Positions 28,123 to 37,277 of a DNA stretch of 64,000 nt are shown piece by piece; position 1 is the first letter of the stretch, and every line of letters starts with the position of its first letter. This DNA comes from Nitrosomonas communis (GTDB taxonomy: Bacteria; Pseudomonadota; Gammaproteobacteria; Burkholderiales; Nitrosomonadaceae), in assembly GCF_900114745.1 (NCBI RefSeq), contig NZ_FOUB01000001.1, forward strand, positions 62,001 to 126,000, written 5' to 3'. Position numbers and translations under genes: made by a program. A model generated the notes under the pieces. It made no database searches and was not told the DNA's origin. It saw only the letters and a list, made by a program, of their open reading frames with translations.

Positions 28123-28500
28123 ATTTTGTGATGGTTTTACAGCCTGAAGCAGGTATCGTTTAACATAAGATAAAGCCTTGTGCTACATGCTTTCAGCAAT
28201 AAATTTACTGATAAAAGGTTTATTGAGCAGTTGAATGAGCAAATCATCGCATTTTAGGGCGGATTACGAAGAGTGGCATCATTATAGTCGGTTGTTTCCA
28301 TGTTGCTATACAGCGTATCAGTTGAGCTCCGGAGATTGGCTGCAAAAACTTATCAAATAAGCTTGTCTGTCTTTGTAATGGGTTGCTAGCTGCATAAATA
28401 CTTGGTTTGGGAGCATAATCAATGCGATGATAGAACCATTTATAATTCATATATAAAAAGAAGTAGGATTCACCCTAAATTGAATGCTATTGCGAGGAGG
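28123..28500. other. Intergenic region without a recognised gene
   Basis: A 68-codon minus-strand frame (28244-28450) covers half of the gap but has no recognisable family and no clear ribosome-binding site. The sequence is AT-rich near both ends. It should contain the promoter of the DUF4389 gene; no convincing -35/-10 pair was identified. Confidence 0.3.
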
Positions 28501-28504
28501 ATGT

Positions 28505-28807
28505 ATGAAAGAAGAAATTAAACAACGATTGCAAAAAACTGAGACATGGATGCGCGGGCTTTATATGCTGTTGTTCATTTTCGTCTATGGCTTAATGGAA
28601 TTTGTCATTATTCTGGTGATGCTGTTTCAGTTTATTTCCATTGTCCTGTCAGGCCATACTAATGTGCAGTTACTCAAATTCAGCCAGAATCTGGCAGCCT
28701 ATGTCTATCAGATCATTACTTTTCTTACCTTTAATAGTGAGCAATTACCTTTTCCATTTAGTGTCTGGCCAAGCGAAAAGACCCAATATATTGAAGATGA
28801 TCAATAA
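28505..28807 (+). CDS. DUF4389-family small membrane protein
   Basis: This protein of 100 residues has the DUF4389 layout. A charged N-terminus (MKEEIKQRLQKTETWMRGL) precedes one long hydrophobic segment (LYMLLFIFVYGLMEFVIILV, continuing MLFQFISIVLSG) and a second amphipathic helix with AAYVYQIITFLTFNSEQLPF. The function is unknown. GCGAGGAGG at 28492-28500 is placed for ATG 28505, so the longer frame from ATG 28484 is not preferred. It appears to be a single-gene unit, followed by a hairpin at 28936. Confidence 0.78.
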   Translation: MKEEIKQRLQKTETWMRGLYMLLFIFVYGLMEFVIILVMLFQFISIVLSGHTNVQLLKFSQNLAAYVYQIITFLTFNSEQLPFPFSVWPSEKTQYIEDDQ

Positions 28808-28935
28808 CGGATAGGGGTGAGCTACTGAAGAAGAGATCAATGAAAATAACTGCAACCATTTAATATCAGGAAACCATCCATTATGTGAAAAAGAAAAATC
28901 TGTGCTGTCAGAACTCTATGCTGTTTTAATAATCT

Positions 28936-28970
28936 GATACCGTAGCTGAACATGAGTAACGGTATCGTTT
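28936..28970 (+). terminator. Candidate hairpin terminator
   Basis: GATACCGT (28936-28943) and ACGGTATC (28959-28966) form a perfect 8-bp stem with a 15-base loop, followed by GTTTATTTG. It lies 130 bases after the DUF4389 stop and 50 before the next gene. The T run is interrupted, so termination strength is uncertain. Confidence 0.4.
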
Positions 28971-29021
28971 ATTTGTGTTGAGACTGATTAAATTATCTCA
29001 ATATTTTCTTTTATTTTTAGA

Positions 29022-29804
29022 ATGAAAATGAAATTAGCGACTGTCGTCAGGCTTTTTCTGCTTGTTGTTCTTACAACGACTTTAGGAATTCATTTTGTCA
29101 CAGAGCATGTTAATGCAGGCTGGCAAACTGCGAGCCGCGAACCTGTAGGGCTGGCGCCCGATCCTGAACAAACTGCGGAAGCGATCATACAAGTTTATGG
29201 TGCGCGTGCTTATGGTTGGCGAGGTTATTTTGGTATTCATACCTGGATTGCGGTAAAACCATCGTTAGCCCGAACTTATACAGTCTATGAAGTCATTGGC
29301 TGGTATTTGCGCCGAGGTGGTTCATCAGTATCAATTCATCAGCAACGACCAGACAGACGCTGGTTTGGAAATATGCCCATCCTGCTGGCTGAGAAGCGAG
29401 GAGATGGCGTGGATGCATTAATTAACCGTATTGAAGAAGCAGCATTGAGCTATCCCTACGCGCGCGAGTACACCATGTGGCCAGGCCCAAATTCAAATAC
29501 CTTTACTGCCTGGATCGCGCGCGCTGTACCAGAGCTGGCGCTAGACTTACCTCCCACGGCTATTGGCAAAGATTATCTTGGAAGTAGCATGACTGCGGTT
29601 GCCCCCAGTGGTGGCGGTTGGCAATGGTCTTTATTTGGGTTATTGGGGGTCATCGTCAGTCAAGTTGAAGGGTTTGAAGTCAATTTACTTGGGCTGACAT
29701 TTGGTTTCTCTCACAGTCCGATTGCGATTAAGTTACCACTCATTGGACGGATAGAGCTGAGCGAACAAGACAGACTCGCTGTTTCTGCTCAGCAATTAGA
29801 ATAG
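29022..29804 (+). CDS. DUF3750-family exported protein
   Basis: This 260-residue protein begins with a signal-like hydrophobic segment (LATVVRLFLLVVLTTTLGIH). It continues with the DUF3750 segments EAIIQVYGARAYGWRGYFGI, HTWIAVKP, PYAREYTMWPGPNSNTF and AWIARAVPELALDLPPTAIGK. The HTWI, WPGPNSNTF and C-terminal glycine-rich segments suggest an enzyme-like fold, but no activity is known for the family. It probably works in the periplasm or anchored to the inner membrane. It is followed by a MITE-like repeat and the convergent phospholipase gene. Confidence 0.8.
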   Translation: MKMKLATVVRLFLLVVLTTTLGIHFVTEHVNAGWQTASREPVGLAPDPEQTAEAIIQVYGARAYGWRGYFGIHTWIAVKPSLARTYTVYEVIGWYLRRGGSSVSIHQQRPDRRWFGNMPILLAEKRGDGVDALINRIEEAALSYPYAREYTMWPGPNSNTFTAWIARAVPELALDLPPTAIGKDYLGSSMTAVAPSGGGWQWSLFGLLGVIVSQVEGFEVNLLGLTFGFSHSPIAIKLPLIGRIELSEQDRLAVSAQQLE

Positions 29805-29865
29805 TCTTGTGTAGCCGGTGAAGGTACCTCTGAATTATACTTGCACTACTCATGACGTCAGCATC

Positions 29866-29968
29866 ATTCCATTTCTAAATCAAAACTGACTTTGTCGGCT
29901 TAACCTTGCCGTATTATTTATACTGTATGCAGCTCACCTTCGCTTCATTTTTGGTTTGGAAATGGAAT
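29866..29968 (+). repeat. MITE-like element, copy 3 of 6
   Basis: This 103-bp copy is in forward orientation with left end ATTCCATTTCTAAATCAAAA and right end GGAAATGGAAT. It lies between two convergent genes (DUF3750 and the phospholipase D), where its inverted repeats could act as a bidirectional terminator. Confidence 0.88.
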
Positions 29969-29990
29969 AACAAGTGCTGGCGTACAAGTC

Positions 29991-31160
29991 TCAGACACGT
30001 GTCCTTTCCTGGCTGTAGCCTAGCACTCCTTGCAAAATTCGCACAATGTAATAGCTTATCCAATTCAAGGATCGGTTAATCCAGGATTGCTTCCCCCAAT
30101 AGATTTTTGATACAGGCTTGGAATCTTCCATCGCTAATTGCAGCGTGGTTCTCAGTTCCATGGCAAATGCCTGATCGAGGACCATGACATTCGCTTCTTG
30201 CGCCATTAAAAGACTCAAAGGATCGATGTTGGAAGAACCGATCGTTGACCAGTACTGATCAATGACGGCTACCTTGGCATGTAAGAAGCTTTTTTGATAT
30301 TCATAAATCTTGATGCCGGCATCCAGCAAATTATCGTATAAAGCGCGTGATGCATGATACTGTATGCGATACTCGATTTTTCCTTGCAGCAGCAGAATAA
30401 CCGATACACCCCGACGGGCTGCATGGATAAGGGCTTGCCGAAAATTTCTGCCAGGAAGAAAGTATGCATTGGCGATAATGATCTCATTGTAAGCATTAGC
30501 GATCGCTTTGAGATAAGAGCGCTCAATGTCACGGCGATGGCGAAAATTGTCGCGGATGACAAATGCTGCACGTTCGTTACCAACTGGTTTCGTAATAGGT
30601 TGCAATTCGAGATGAGTAATCCAGCGTTTTTTGAAGTGCGCCCAGGCGACCAGCATCCATAAACGTTTGGCGCTAGAATGAATGGTAGTGAGTAAGGGGC
30701 CTTCTATTTTTACTGCATAGTCAAAACGGGGTACAGCTTGGCCAGGTTTTTGATGGTCATTGATGATGTTGATTCCTCCCACAAAAGCGATGCGGGCATC
30801 GATGACGACTAGCTTGCGATGCATACGGCGTAATCGATGACGCCTGAACCGGAAAGAAAAAACTTCTTTTCGGTAATGCATCACTTGAACACCTGCAGCA
30901 ATTAAGTTCTCTATTGCTTTTTGGGGAAACTTGAGTGAGCCAAAACCATCTATCAACAGGTGAACGGCAACACCACGCTGGGCAGCACGCTTGAGTGCGT
31001 TGGCAATGCTGATGCCTGTCAGGTCGTATTTGAAAATATAAGTCTGGAGATGTATTTCTTTATTAGCCTCATCAATTGCGCTTTCCAGTTCTGGGAAATA
31101 TTCTGCTCCATTATGTAAGAGTGTTAGCCGGTTACCTTTGATAAACTTGGGTAACTTCAT
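29991..31160 (-). CDS. clsB: Cardiolipin synthase B-like phospholipase D protein
   Basis: The protein of about 389 residues has two phospholipase D HKD motifs: HRKLVVIDARIAFVGGIN near residue 118 and HAKVAVIDQYWSTIGSSN near 290. This matches ClsB-type cardiolipin synthases, which form cardiolipin from phosphatidyl lipids at the inner membrane. The frame extends upstream, but ATG 31160 overlaps the stop of the upstream EEP gene as ATGA and gives the expected N-terminus MKLPKFIKGN, so this start is chosen. ClsB next to an EEP-family (YbhP-like) gene is a known arrangement in Escherichia coli. Confidence 0.88.
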   Translation of the reverse strand: MKLPKFIKGNRLTLLHNGAEYFPELESAIDEANKEIHLQTYIFKYDLTGISIANALKRAAQRGVAVHLLIDGFGSLKFPQKAIENLIAAGVQVMHYRKEVFSFRFRRHRLRRMHRKLVVIDARIAFVGGINIINDHQKPGQAVPRFDYAVKIEGPLLTTIHSSAKRLWMLVAWAHFKKRWITHLELQPITKPVGNERAAFVIRDNFRHRRDIERSYLKAIANAYNEIIIANAYFLPGRNFRQALIHAARRGVSVILLLQGKIEYRIQYHASRALYDNLLDAGIKIYEYQKSFLHAKVAVIDQYWSTIGSSNIDPLSLLMAQEANVMVLDQAFAMELRTTLQLAMEDSKPVSKIYWGKQSWINRSLNWISYYIVRILQGVLGYSQERTRV

Positions 31161-31915
31161 ACACGCACAATATTGGCTGACAAGGCTGCATGATCGGAAA
31201 TTTTCGTCCAAGGATGGCTTTGATGGATACAGACATTTTTTACCTGAAAGCCACGAACATAGATACGATCAAGACGTAATAACGGAAAGATGGAGGGGAA
31301 GCTGCGGGCTGTTTTACCGTGCGTCTGTTCAAAAACCTCGGTAAGTTCCAAGTGCTTCATCAGGATGCGGCTGGCTGTTCCGTGCCAGTCATTGAAATCT
31401 CCGGCAATTACTAGTGGAGCATGAGGTGGTACGAGTTGCTTGATACGCTTCTCCATTGCTTCGAGCTGCCTGCGCTGGCCGCGCCTGAATAATCCCAGAT
31501 GAACACAAATACAGTGCAGTGTTTCCTGCCAACCAGGAATACTGAGTTCACAGTGGAGTAAGCCACGGTTCTCAAAACGATGAGACGAAATGTCTTCGTT
31601 CTCCCAGCTTACAATAGGAAAACGGCTGAGAATGGCATTGCCATGATGACCTTCGTCGTATACCGCATTCTTGCCGTAAGCAAAATCCTGCCATACTGAA
31701 TCTGCCAAAAACTCATGCTGGGAGATATTTGGCCAGCTTACAAAGCGGGATGCATGCTTGCTGTGTTCCCCGACCACTTCTTGTAAAAAGATGATGTCAG
31801 TGCCGAGCGCGCGCAACTGATCGCGCAGTTCGTGCAATACCAAGCGATGATTGAAATAGGAGAAGCCCTTGTGGATATTGTAGGTGGCAATATGCAGTTT
31901 ATCGATCATAGACAA
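31157..31915 (-). CDS. Endonuclease/exonuclease/phosphatase-family protein (YbhP-like)
   Basis: This 252-residue protein has the EEP fold marks ATYNIHKGFSYFNHR, IIFLQEVVGEHS, VIAGDFNDWHGTAS and KISDHAALSANI. Members cleave phosphodiesters of nucleic acids, lipids or other substrates with a divalent metal; there is no signal peptide. The tight coupling to clsB (ATGA overlap) suggests a role in phospholipid metabolism rather than DNA repair; this is inferred from context only. The gene is preceded by nadA about 60 bases away on the same strand. Confidence 0.86.
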   Translation of the reverse strand: MSMIDKLHIATYNIHKGFSYFNHRLVLHELRDQLRALGTDIIFLQEVVGEHSKHASRFVSWPNISQHEFLADSVWQDFAYGKNAVYDEGHHGNAILSRFPIVSWENEDISSHRFENRGLLHCELSIPGWQETLHCICVHLGLFRRGQRRQLEAMEKRIKQLVPPHAPLVIAGDFNDWHGTASRILMKHLELTEVFEQTHGKTARSFPSIFPLLRLDRIYVRGFQVKNVCIHQSHPWTKISDHAALSANIVRV

Positions 31916-31975
31916 CTATAAGAAATTGCAAATCACAAAGTTATAACCCTGACGCATTCAATATATCGTATCTTA

Positions 31976-33076
31976 CTACTTTGAAACAGCGAGCATCCTT
32001 TCAAGTGTCAATCTGGCAAGTTTTGCTTCATGAACCGGTACCTTGATTTGGTTGACTACATTACCTGCTACCAGATTTTCCAATGACCATGCCAAATGCT
32101 GAGGATCAATTCGTGCCATGGTTGAACACATGCACACCATGGGTGACATGAACTGAATAATTTTTTCCTGAGATTTGAATTCTTCAGCAATACGTCCAAC
32201 CAGATTCAATTCGGTACCCACCAACCAGCGTGTTCCTGCTTTGGCTTCACGAATGGTATTAATAATGAATTCAGTGGAGCCGACATAATCTGAAGCTTTG
32301 CAAACTTCAAAACTGCATTCTGGGTGCGAAATGACTAAACCTTCAGGATATTGATTGCGAAATCGCAGGATATGTTGTGGCTGGAACATCTGATGCACTG
32401 AGCAATGCCCTTTCCATAGCAAGATCTTGGCTTTTTTGATTTGCTCTTCGGTCAATCCACCCATGGGCTCATCAAAATCCCAAACAGGCATTTGTTCGAG
32501 AGGGAGGTCCAATTTGTAGCCACTCCAGCGTCCTAGATGCTGATCAGGAAAAAATAATACTTTTTCCCGCTGGGCAAACGACCATTGCAGAATTTTAGTG
32601 GCATTACTGGAGGTACAGACAATGCCGCCATGCTCTCCACAAAAAGCTTTTAAATCAGCACTCGAATTGATGTAGGTTACAGGTGTGATGACTTCATCTG
32701 GATCAAGTATTTCAGCTAATTCACGCCAAGCTCTTTCTACTTTGGAGAGATTAGCCATATCAGCCATTGAACAACCCGCTGCGAGATCAGGCAGAATAGC
32801 AATCTGCTCCGCGCTTGAGAGGATGTCTGCAACTTCTGCCATAAAATGCACGCCACAAAAAACCAGATAATCAGCATCCGTTTTTGCCGCGAGATAAGAC
32901 AGTTTTAAAGAATCTCCCGTCAGATCTGCATGCCGATAGACATCTGCTCGTTGATAATGATGCGCCAGGATAACAGCATGTTTCCCTAATTTTTCTTTGG
33001 CAGCAGTAATACGTTGAGCACAGGTTTCATCCTGCAATAGTTCGAAGTTTTCAAAGTCGATAGCGTTTGCGGGCAT
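31976..33076 (-). CDS. nadA: Quinolinate synthase
   Basis: NadA condenses iminoaspartate with dihydroxyacetone phosphate to quinolinate in NAD synthesis and carries a 4Fe-4S cluster. The 366-residue protein starts with KLGKHAVILAHHYQRADVYR at about residue 30 and has candidate cluster cysteines in VFCGVHFMAEVADIL, SHPECSFEVCKASD and VCMCSTMARIDPQH. HHYQ and GCSMADMA belong to the substrate-binding part. No nadB is in the window. The gene has its own upstream AT-rich region. Confidence 0.94.
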   Translation of the reverse strand: MPANAIDFENFELLQDETCAQRITAAKEKLGKHAVILAHHYQRADVYRHADLTGDSLKLSYLAAKTDADYLVFCGVHFMAEVADILSSAEQIAILPDLAAGCSMADMANLSKVERAWRELAEILDPDEVITPVTYINSSADLKAFCGEHGGIVCTSSNATKILQWSFAQREKVLFFPDQHLGRWSGYKLDLPLEQMPVWDFDEPMGGLTEEQIKKAKILLWKGHCSVHQMFQPQHILRFRNQYPEGLVISHPECSFEVCKASDYVGSTEFIINTIREAKAGTRWLVGTELNLVGRIAEEFKSQEKIIQFMSPMVCMCSTMARIDPQHLAWSLENLVAGNVVNQIKVPVHEAKLARLTLERMLAVSK

Positions 33077-33439
33077 GGTTATTTCAAAATTTGATTAGGA
33101 AATGTATTAACATAATCATATTGTGGCAGGGATTCAAGTTTAAAGAGCATAAAGCATAAAAATCTCAAATAGTATCCTTGATGCTTTTTTCTATCTAAAG
33201 AACACTTACCAACAATAAAAAACAGCATTTTTGACTGTTTGGTTGATTAGAGTGTGACTTTGATATAATTATCCAGCCAAATTAATTTTAAGCGCTTGGA
33301 TGACCCCTTTGCTGGATAAAACTAAAAGTGTTCTGCATAAAACGGTTAAGCTTTTTGTGGCTAACGAATATAAATTATTATTTCCAGACAATTTTCTCGT
33401 TATTTTGTTCATTACTGTTTCAGTAATAGGCAAAGGAGA
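33077..33439. other. Intergenic region with the probable lpt promoter
   Basis: This AT-rich divergent region of about 360 bases lies between nadA and lptC. A plus-strand -10 like TATAAT is at 33264-33269 with a possible -35 TTGATT at 33243-33248 (15-base spacer, shorter than ideal); TTGACT at 33231 is too far away. A 55-codon plus-strand frame from ATG 33300 (MTPLLDKTKSVLHKTVKLFV) overlaps the lptC leader and is not known to be a gene. The kdsC/kdsD genes often found before lptC are not present. Confidence 0.4.
33243..33269 (+). promoter_or_regulatory. Candidate sigma-70 promoter of lptC-lptA-lptB
   Basis: TTGATT and TATAAT are spaced 15 bases apart, about 200 bases before lptC. The -10 match is perfect and the spacing is two bases short of optimal. 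No other strong candidate was seen in the gap. Confidence 0.35.
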
Positions 33440-33469
33440 TTGTCATGGAAAAAAAAGTGGTATCGTGAG

Positions 33470-34090
33470 ATGATCCATCGTCTACTTCCAGGCCCTATTG
33501 CTCTTTTGGGGATACTTGCATTGTTAACATTATGGCTGGATCAAGCGATTCAATATCCTAGAACCCGTGAAGATGACGATTCAAATCATCAACCTGACTT
33601 TATTATTGAAAATCTTTCGGGTGTCCAAGTAGCTTATGATAAAGCACTTCAGCTTTTTTTTTCCGCAGATGTGATGACTCATTATCCGGCAGGAGATATG
33701 TCTTATTATGAACAGGTTGATTTTGCCCGTTTGCAACCGGATAAACCGTTGGTACGTATAAGTGCTGATTATGCTGAGTTTGATGACGGTAAAGATATCT
33801 ATCTCAAGGAAAACGTATTCATTATTAGAGAAAAAGACTTAGATAGGGTGACAATGCGTACCGAATTTCTGCATCTGATCCCTGATGCTGAAATTGCAAA
33901 AACAGATCAGCCTGTAACGCTGGTAAAGATGAATATGATCGTAAATGCGGTAGGGATGGAGCTGAATGATCGAACAGAACAAATCGATCTGAAATCAAGG
34001 GTGAAAGTGCAAGTGAACAAAATACATCAGAGTACTGATCGATCTTCGAATAAAAAGCCGCTGACCCAACTGAACCATCGTAAAAAATGA
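33470..34090 (+). CDS. lptC: LPS export protein LptC
   Basis: LptC is the bitopic inner-membrane protein that takes LPS from LptBFG and passes it to LptA. The product of about 206 residues has one N-terminal membrane helix (LLPGPIALLGILALLTLWLD) and a beta-jellyroll periplasmic part with DFIIENLSGVQVAYDKA and RISADYAEFDDGKDIYLKEN. The start is unclear. The in-frame TTG 33440 has no room for a Shine-Dalgarno. A good AAAGGAGA serves ATG 33445, which reads only MEKKVVS and stops one base before ATG 33470 of this frame. Start 33470 by reinitiation is therefore chosen. The lptC stop overlaps the lptA ATG. Confidence 0.84.
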   Translation: MIHRLLPGPIALLGILALLTLWLDQAIQYPRTREDDDSNHQPDFIIENLSGVQVAYDKALQLFFSADVMTHYPAGDMSYYEQVDFARLQPDKPLVRISADYAEFDDGKDIYLKENVFIIREKDLDRVTMRTEFLHLIPDAEIAKTDQPVTLVKMNMIVNAVGMELNDRTEQIDLKSRVKVQVNKIHQSTDRSSNKKPLTQLNHRKK

Positions 34091-34641
34091 ATGTATTTTT
34101 TTTCGTCTTTTTGATTATTAGCACACTGTTCTCGGAACACATTCTGGCAGAACGTGCTGATCGTAATAAACCGATTCAGATAGAATCAGATAGTGCTACA
34201 GTCGAAGACTATAAACGTAAGGATAACTTTCGCATAAGCACGTTTATAGGTAACGTTATTTTCACTCAGGGAACGCGTATCATTCGAGCAGATAAGGTGA
34301 TCATAAAAGAGGATCTCAAAAGCTTCCATTATGTGACCGGTTACGGAGATCTTGTCAGTTTCCGGGAGAGACGTGATAGTGTTGACGAATATATTGAGGG
34401 TTGGAGTCAACGCGTAGAATATGATGAAAAAACCAATAAAATCGAGTTATTTGGCAAGGCGCAGTTAAAGCGGGGGGAGGATGAAGTGCATGGTGACTAT
34501 ATTTCTTATGATATTATGCGGGATTTCTTCGAAGTTATAAGCCGCAAGGAGAAAAAAGCTCAAGAAAAATCAGAAAACAGAGTGAGGGTGATTATTCAGC
34601 CTAAAACAAAGTCTCCCCAAACAACAGATACTGGAGAATAG
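34087..34641 (+). CDS. lptA: LPS transport periplasmic protein LptA
   Basis: LptA forms the periplasmic bridge that carries LPS to LptDE. The 184-residue protein begins with a signal peptide ([19 protein letters not shown]). The OstA-like beta-jellyroll follows: [40 protein letters not shown] and [19 protein letters not shown]-like tracts, the last read as [23 protein letters not shown] 34087 overlaps the lptC stop codon (ATGA), indicating translational coupling. lptB follows after about 40 bases. Confidence 0.93.
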   Translation: MNVFFFVFLIISTLFSEHILAERADRNKPIQIESDSATVEDYKRKDNFRISTFIGNVIFTQGTRIIRADKVIIKEDLKSFHYVTGYGDLVSFRERRDSVDEYIEGWSQRVEYDEKTNKIELFGKAQLKRGEDEVHGDYISYDIMRDFFEVISRKEKKAQEKSENRVRVIIQPKTKSPQTTDTGE

Positions 34642-34679
34642 TTTTTTGTGCTACCGGCATAGATATCTCGGAAAATACT

Positions 34680-35402
34680 ATGAGCGTACTTAGAGCCGAT
34701 CATTTGATGAAGAGCTATAAATCTCGTACAGTAGTCCGGGATGTATCCTTTTCTATCGGTAGTGGCGAAGTTGTTGGTTTGCTTGGTCCTAATGGAGCGG
34801 GCAAAACCACTTGTTTTTATATGGTAGTGGGGCTGATACCAATAGGCAATGGTGAAATTCATTTGGATGACCGTGACTTGAGCAATATGCCGATTCATCA
34901 GCGTGCGCGCCTGGGCTTGAGTTATTTGCCTCAGGAAGCTTCCATTTTTCGACGCCTCTCGGTTGAAGATAATATCCTGGCAGTACTGGAGTTGCAGAAT
35001 TTTAATGCTGCTGAGACTCGGCAACGACTAGATCATTTGTTGCAAGATTTGCATATTACTCATCTGCGGGAGAATCTGGGAATTAGCCTATCGGGTGGTG
35101 AGAGGCGGCGTGTAGAGATTGCGCGTGCTTTGGCCACAAAACCAAGTTTTATTCTTTTGGATGAACCCTTTGCAGGTGTAGATCCAATCGCAGTCATGGA
35201 TATCCAGAGAGTGATTGGCTTTCTCAAAGAACGTGGGATTGGCGTGTTGATCACTGATCATAATGTGAGAGAAACATTAGGAATTTGTGATCGCGCCTAT
35301 ATTATCAGCGAAGGGACCGTACTTGCCAGCGGTAAACCTAGCGAAATCATAGATAATGAGCGGGTAAGGGAAGTTTATTTGGGAGAGCACTTCCGACTTT
35401 AA
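34680..35402 (+). CDS. lptB: LPS export ABC transporter ATP-binding protein LptB
   Basis: LptB is the cytoplasmic ATPase of the LptBFG transporter that extracts LPS from the inner membrane. The 240-residue protein shows Walker [20 protein letters not shown] (about residue 36-54), the Q-loop in [13 protein letters not shown], the signature [15 protein letters not shown] and Walker [20 protein letters not shown] with the switch histidine in ITDHNVRET. Its length and order after lptC-lptA are standard. rpoN follows after 54 bases. Confidence 0.96.
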   Translation: MSVLRADHLMKSYKSRTVVRDVSFSIGSGEVVGLLGPNGAGKTTCFYMVVGLIPIGNGEIHLDDRDLSNMPIHQRARLGLSYLPQEASIFRRLSVEDNILAVLELQNFNAAETRQRLDHLLQDLHITHLRENLGISLSGGERRRVEIARALATKPSFILLDEPFAGVDPIAVMDIQRVIGFLKERGIGVLITDHNVRETLGICDRAYIISEGTVLASGKPSEIIDNERVREVYLGEHFRL

Positions 35403-35456
35403 TTATGAATATTCGATTCATGAAGCCAGATAGGAGACCGCTGCTTTCTCAGAACT

Positions 35457-36914
35457 ATGAAACCTACTCTTCATCTTAAATTAACTTCCAGTCTTAAGCT
35501 TACGCCACAGTTGCAACAGTCAATTAAATTGCTGCAACTTTCTACCATTGAGTTAAATCAGGAAATAGAGCGTATGTTGCAGAATAATCCTCTGCTGGAA
35601 TTAAGCGATAAGACTGATTATGAACAGGTTCTTGCAGAAGATTTCTCGCTCTCGTTACCCTTAGATAGGACTTCGTCCATTGAGTTGAATGGCGCGCAAC
35701 ATCAAGAGAAGGATGATGAATTGATTTTATCTTCAAATGAAGAGACCTATTGGCTTGGTGATTATGAAATCTTTTCCAGTCATCGAGAAAGCGAGGAAGA
35801 TGAATGGGATTTTACCCAACAGATGATCAATCCTCCCACTTTGCGTGAACATCTCATTATGCAGATCAGCTTGAGCCAGATCAACGAGCGTGACCGTCAA
35901 ATCGTGAGGATGTTAATCGAAAGTCTGGATGATGATGGTTACCTTGCGCAGGACCTGCAAGATTTATTTGAGATGTTGCCAGCGGAGTTGGACATTCATC
36001 TGGCTGACTTGCAGACAGCGCTTAAATATTTGCAGCAATTGGATCCACCCGGTTTAGGTGCACGCAATTTGCGAGAGTGTCTACTTTTGCAGCTACAAAC
36101 ACTTCCTGAAGAAACTCCTTGTCGTCAAGAGGCGCTTTTGCTTGTGGAGCACGATCTTGAGACACTTGCTTCAAAAGATTTTAAACAGATTAAGAAATTG
36201 TTGCATTGTGATGATGAATGCCTGCGTTCCGTGCAGCAACTTATTACTCAATTAAATCCCAAACCTGGTAGTACGTTCAATTCAACTGTCTCGCGTTATG
36301 TCATACCTGACGTAATTGTGACTAAGCTTAAGGGAACATGGATAGCCAAACTCAACCCTGAATCAATTCCTCGTCTTAGTATTAATCAATTTTATGCTGA
36401 TATATTAAAGCGTGATCGAAATGATTCGACTCAAATGTTAATGAGTCAGCTTAATGAAGCCAAATGGATACTTAAGAATATTCAACAACGTTCTGAAACG
36501 ATTTTTCGAGTATCCACTATCATAGTAGAGCACCAGCAAGCTTTTTTTGAGCATGGCGCAGTTGCAATGCGTCCGCTTGTCATGCGGGAAATTGCAGAAG
36601 CTCTAAATTTGCATGAATCTACCGTGTCACGTGTTACCACACAAAAATTTATGCATACACCACAAGGCATATTTGAACTCAAGTATTTCTTTGGAAGCCA
36701 TGTCGCAACCGATAGCGGCGGGGCCTGCTCTGCTATTGCAATTCGTACCTTAATCAAACAATTGATACAAGGTGAGGATCAGAAAAAGCCGCTTACTGAT
36801 AATCGGATTTCCGAGATTCTGGCTGAGCAGGGGATTATTGTTGCACGCCGCACTGTTGCAAAATACCGTGAATCAATGCAAATTCCCCCAGCTAATCTTC
36901 GTAAAGGGTTTTAA
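35457..36914 (+). CDS. rpoN: RNA polymerase sigma-54 factor
   Basis: Sigma-54 directs RNA polymerase to GG/GC-type promoters that need enhancer-binding ATPases, often nitrogen and pilus genes. The 485-residue protein has the glutamine/leucine-rich region I (LTPQLQQSIKLLQLSTIELN), an acidic region II, a core-binding region with QLDPPGLGARNLRECLLLQL, a helix-turn-helix in ALNLHESTVSRVTTQKFM and the RpoN box ARRTVAKYRE near the end. It follows lptB, as usual, but hpf and ptsN, which commonly come next, are absent here. Confidence 0.95.
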   Translation: MKPTLHLKLTSSLKLTPQLQQSIKLLQLSTIELNQEIERMLQNNPLLELSDKTDYEQVLAEDFSLSLPLDRTSSIELNGAQHQEKDDELILSSNEETYWLGDYEIFSSHRESEEDEWDFTQQMINPPTLREHLIMQISLSQINERDRQIVRMLIESLDDDGYLAQDLQDLFEMLPAELDIHLADLQTALKYLQQLDPPGLGARNLRECLLLQLQTLPEETPCRQEALLLVEHDLETLASKDFKQIKKLLHCDDECLRSVQQLITQLNPKPGSTFNSTVSRYVIPDVIVTKLKGTWIAKLNPESIPRLSINQFYADILKRDRNDSTQMLMSQLNEAKWILKNIQQRSETIFRVSTIIVEHQQAFFEHGAVAMRPLVMREIAEALNLHESTVSRVTTQKFMHTPQGIFELKYFFGSHVATDSGGACSAIAIRTLIKQLIQGEDQKKPLTDNRISEILAEQGIIVARRTVAKYRESMQIPPANLRKGF

Positions 36915-37277
36915 TAGCCTCAAAAATATTGATTCTTAGAAAACATAAGTACTCTCTTGTAATTGCAAAATCAACTTTACCGTTAGTGAAGTATTTCATT
37001 GGCGATTCTCTATTCCATATATCATCTGGATTTCATCGGCTTTATTAATTTGAGCTCTCGCAATCATGAGAAAGTGTTTAATTCCATTTCCAAATCAAAT
37101 TGACGCGAAGGCGTACCGCAGACAGGATAAATAATACGGCAAGATGAAGCCGACAAAGTCAGTTGTGATCTAGAGATGGAATAAAAACTAGTGGATTTTA
37201 GTTGGAATTATTGTGTTTAGCTTGTGTACTATTTACCTTGAATATTATTTTTCGGATTTATATTTACAATAGAGTTG
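36915..37277. other. Intergenic region after rpoN with one MITE-like repeat
   Basis: This gap of about 360 bases holds repeat copy 4 (37081-37182) and AT-rich sequence. No gene or remnant of hpf/ptsN was recognised. Confidence 0.5.
37081..37182 (-). repeat. MITE-like element, copy 4 of 6
   Basis: This 102-bp copy is in reverse orientation. Its plus-strand left end ATTCCATTTCCAAATCAAAT corresponds to the right end of the forward copies, and its other end is the most diverged of the six (AGAGATGGAAT). The core complement GATAAATAATACGGCAAG is clear. It lies between rpoN and the reductase-like gene. Confidence 0.86.

Noticed and set aside
28244-28450. 68-codon minus-strand frame before the DUF4389 gene
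   Set aside because: No family, no ribosome-binding site; probably chance.
33300-33467. 55-codon plus-strand frame overlapping the lptC leader
   Set aside because: Weak hydrophobic segment only; no ribosome-binding site and it runs through the lptC translation start signals.
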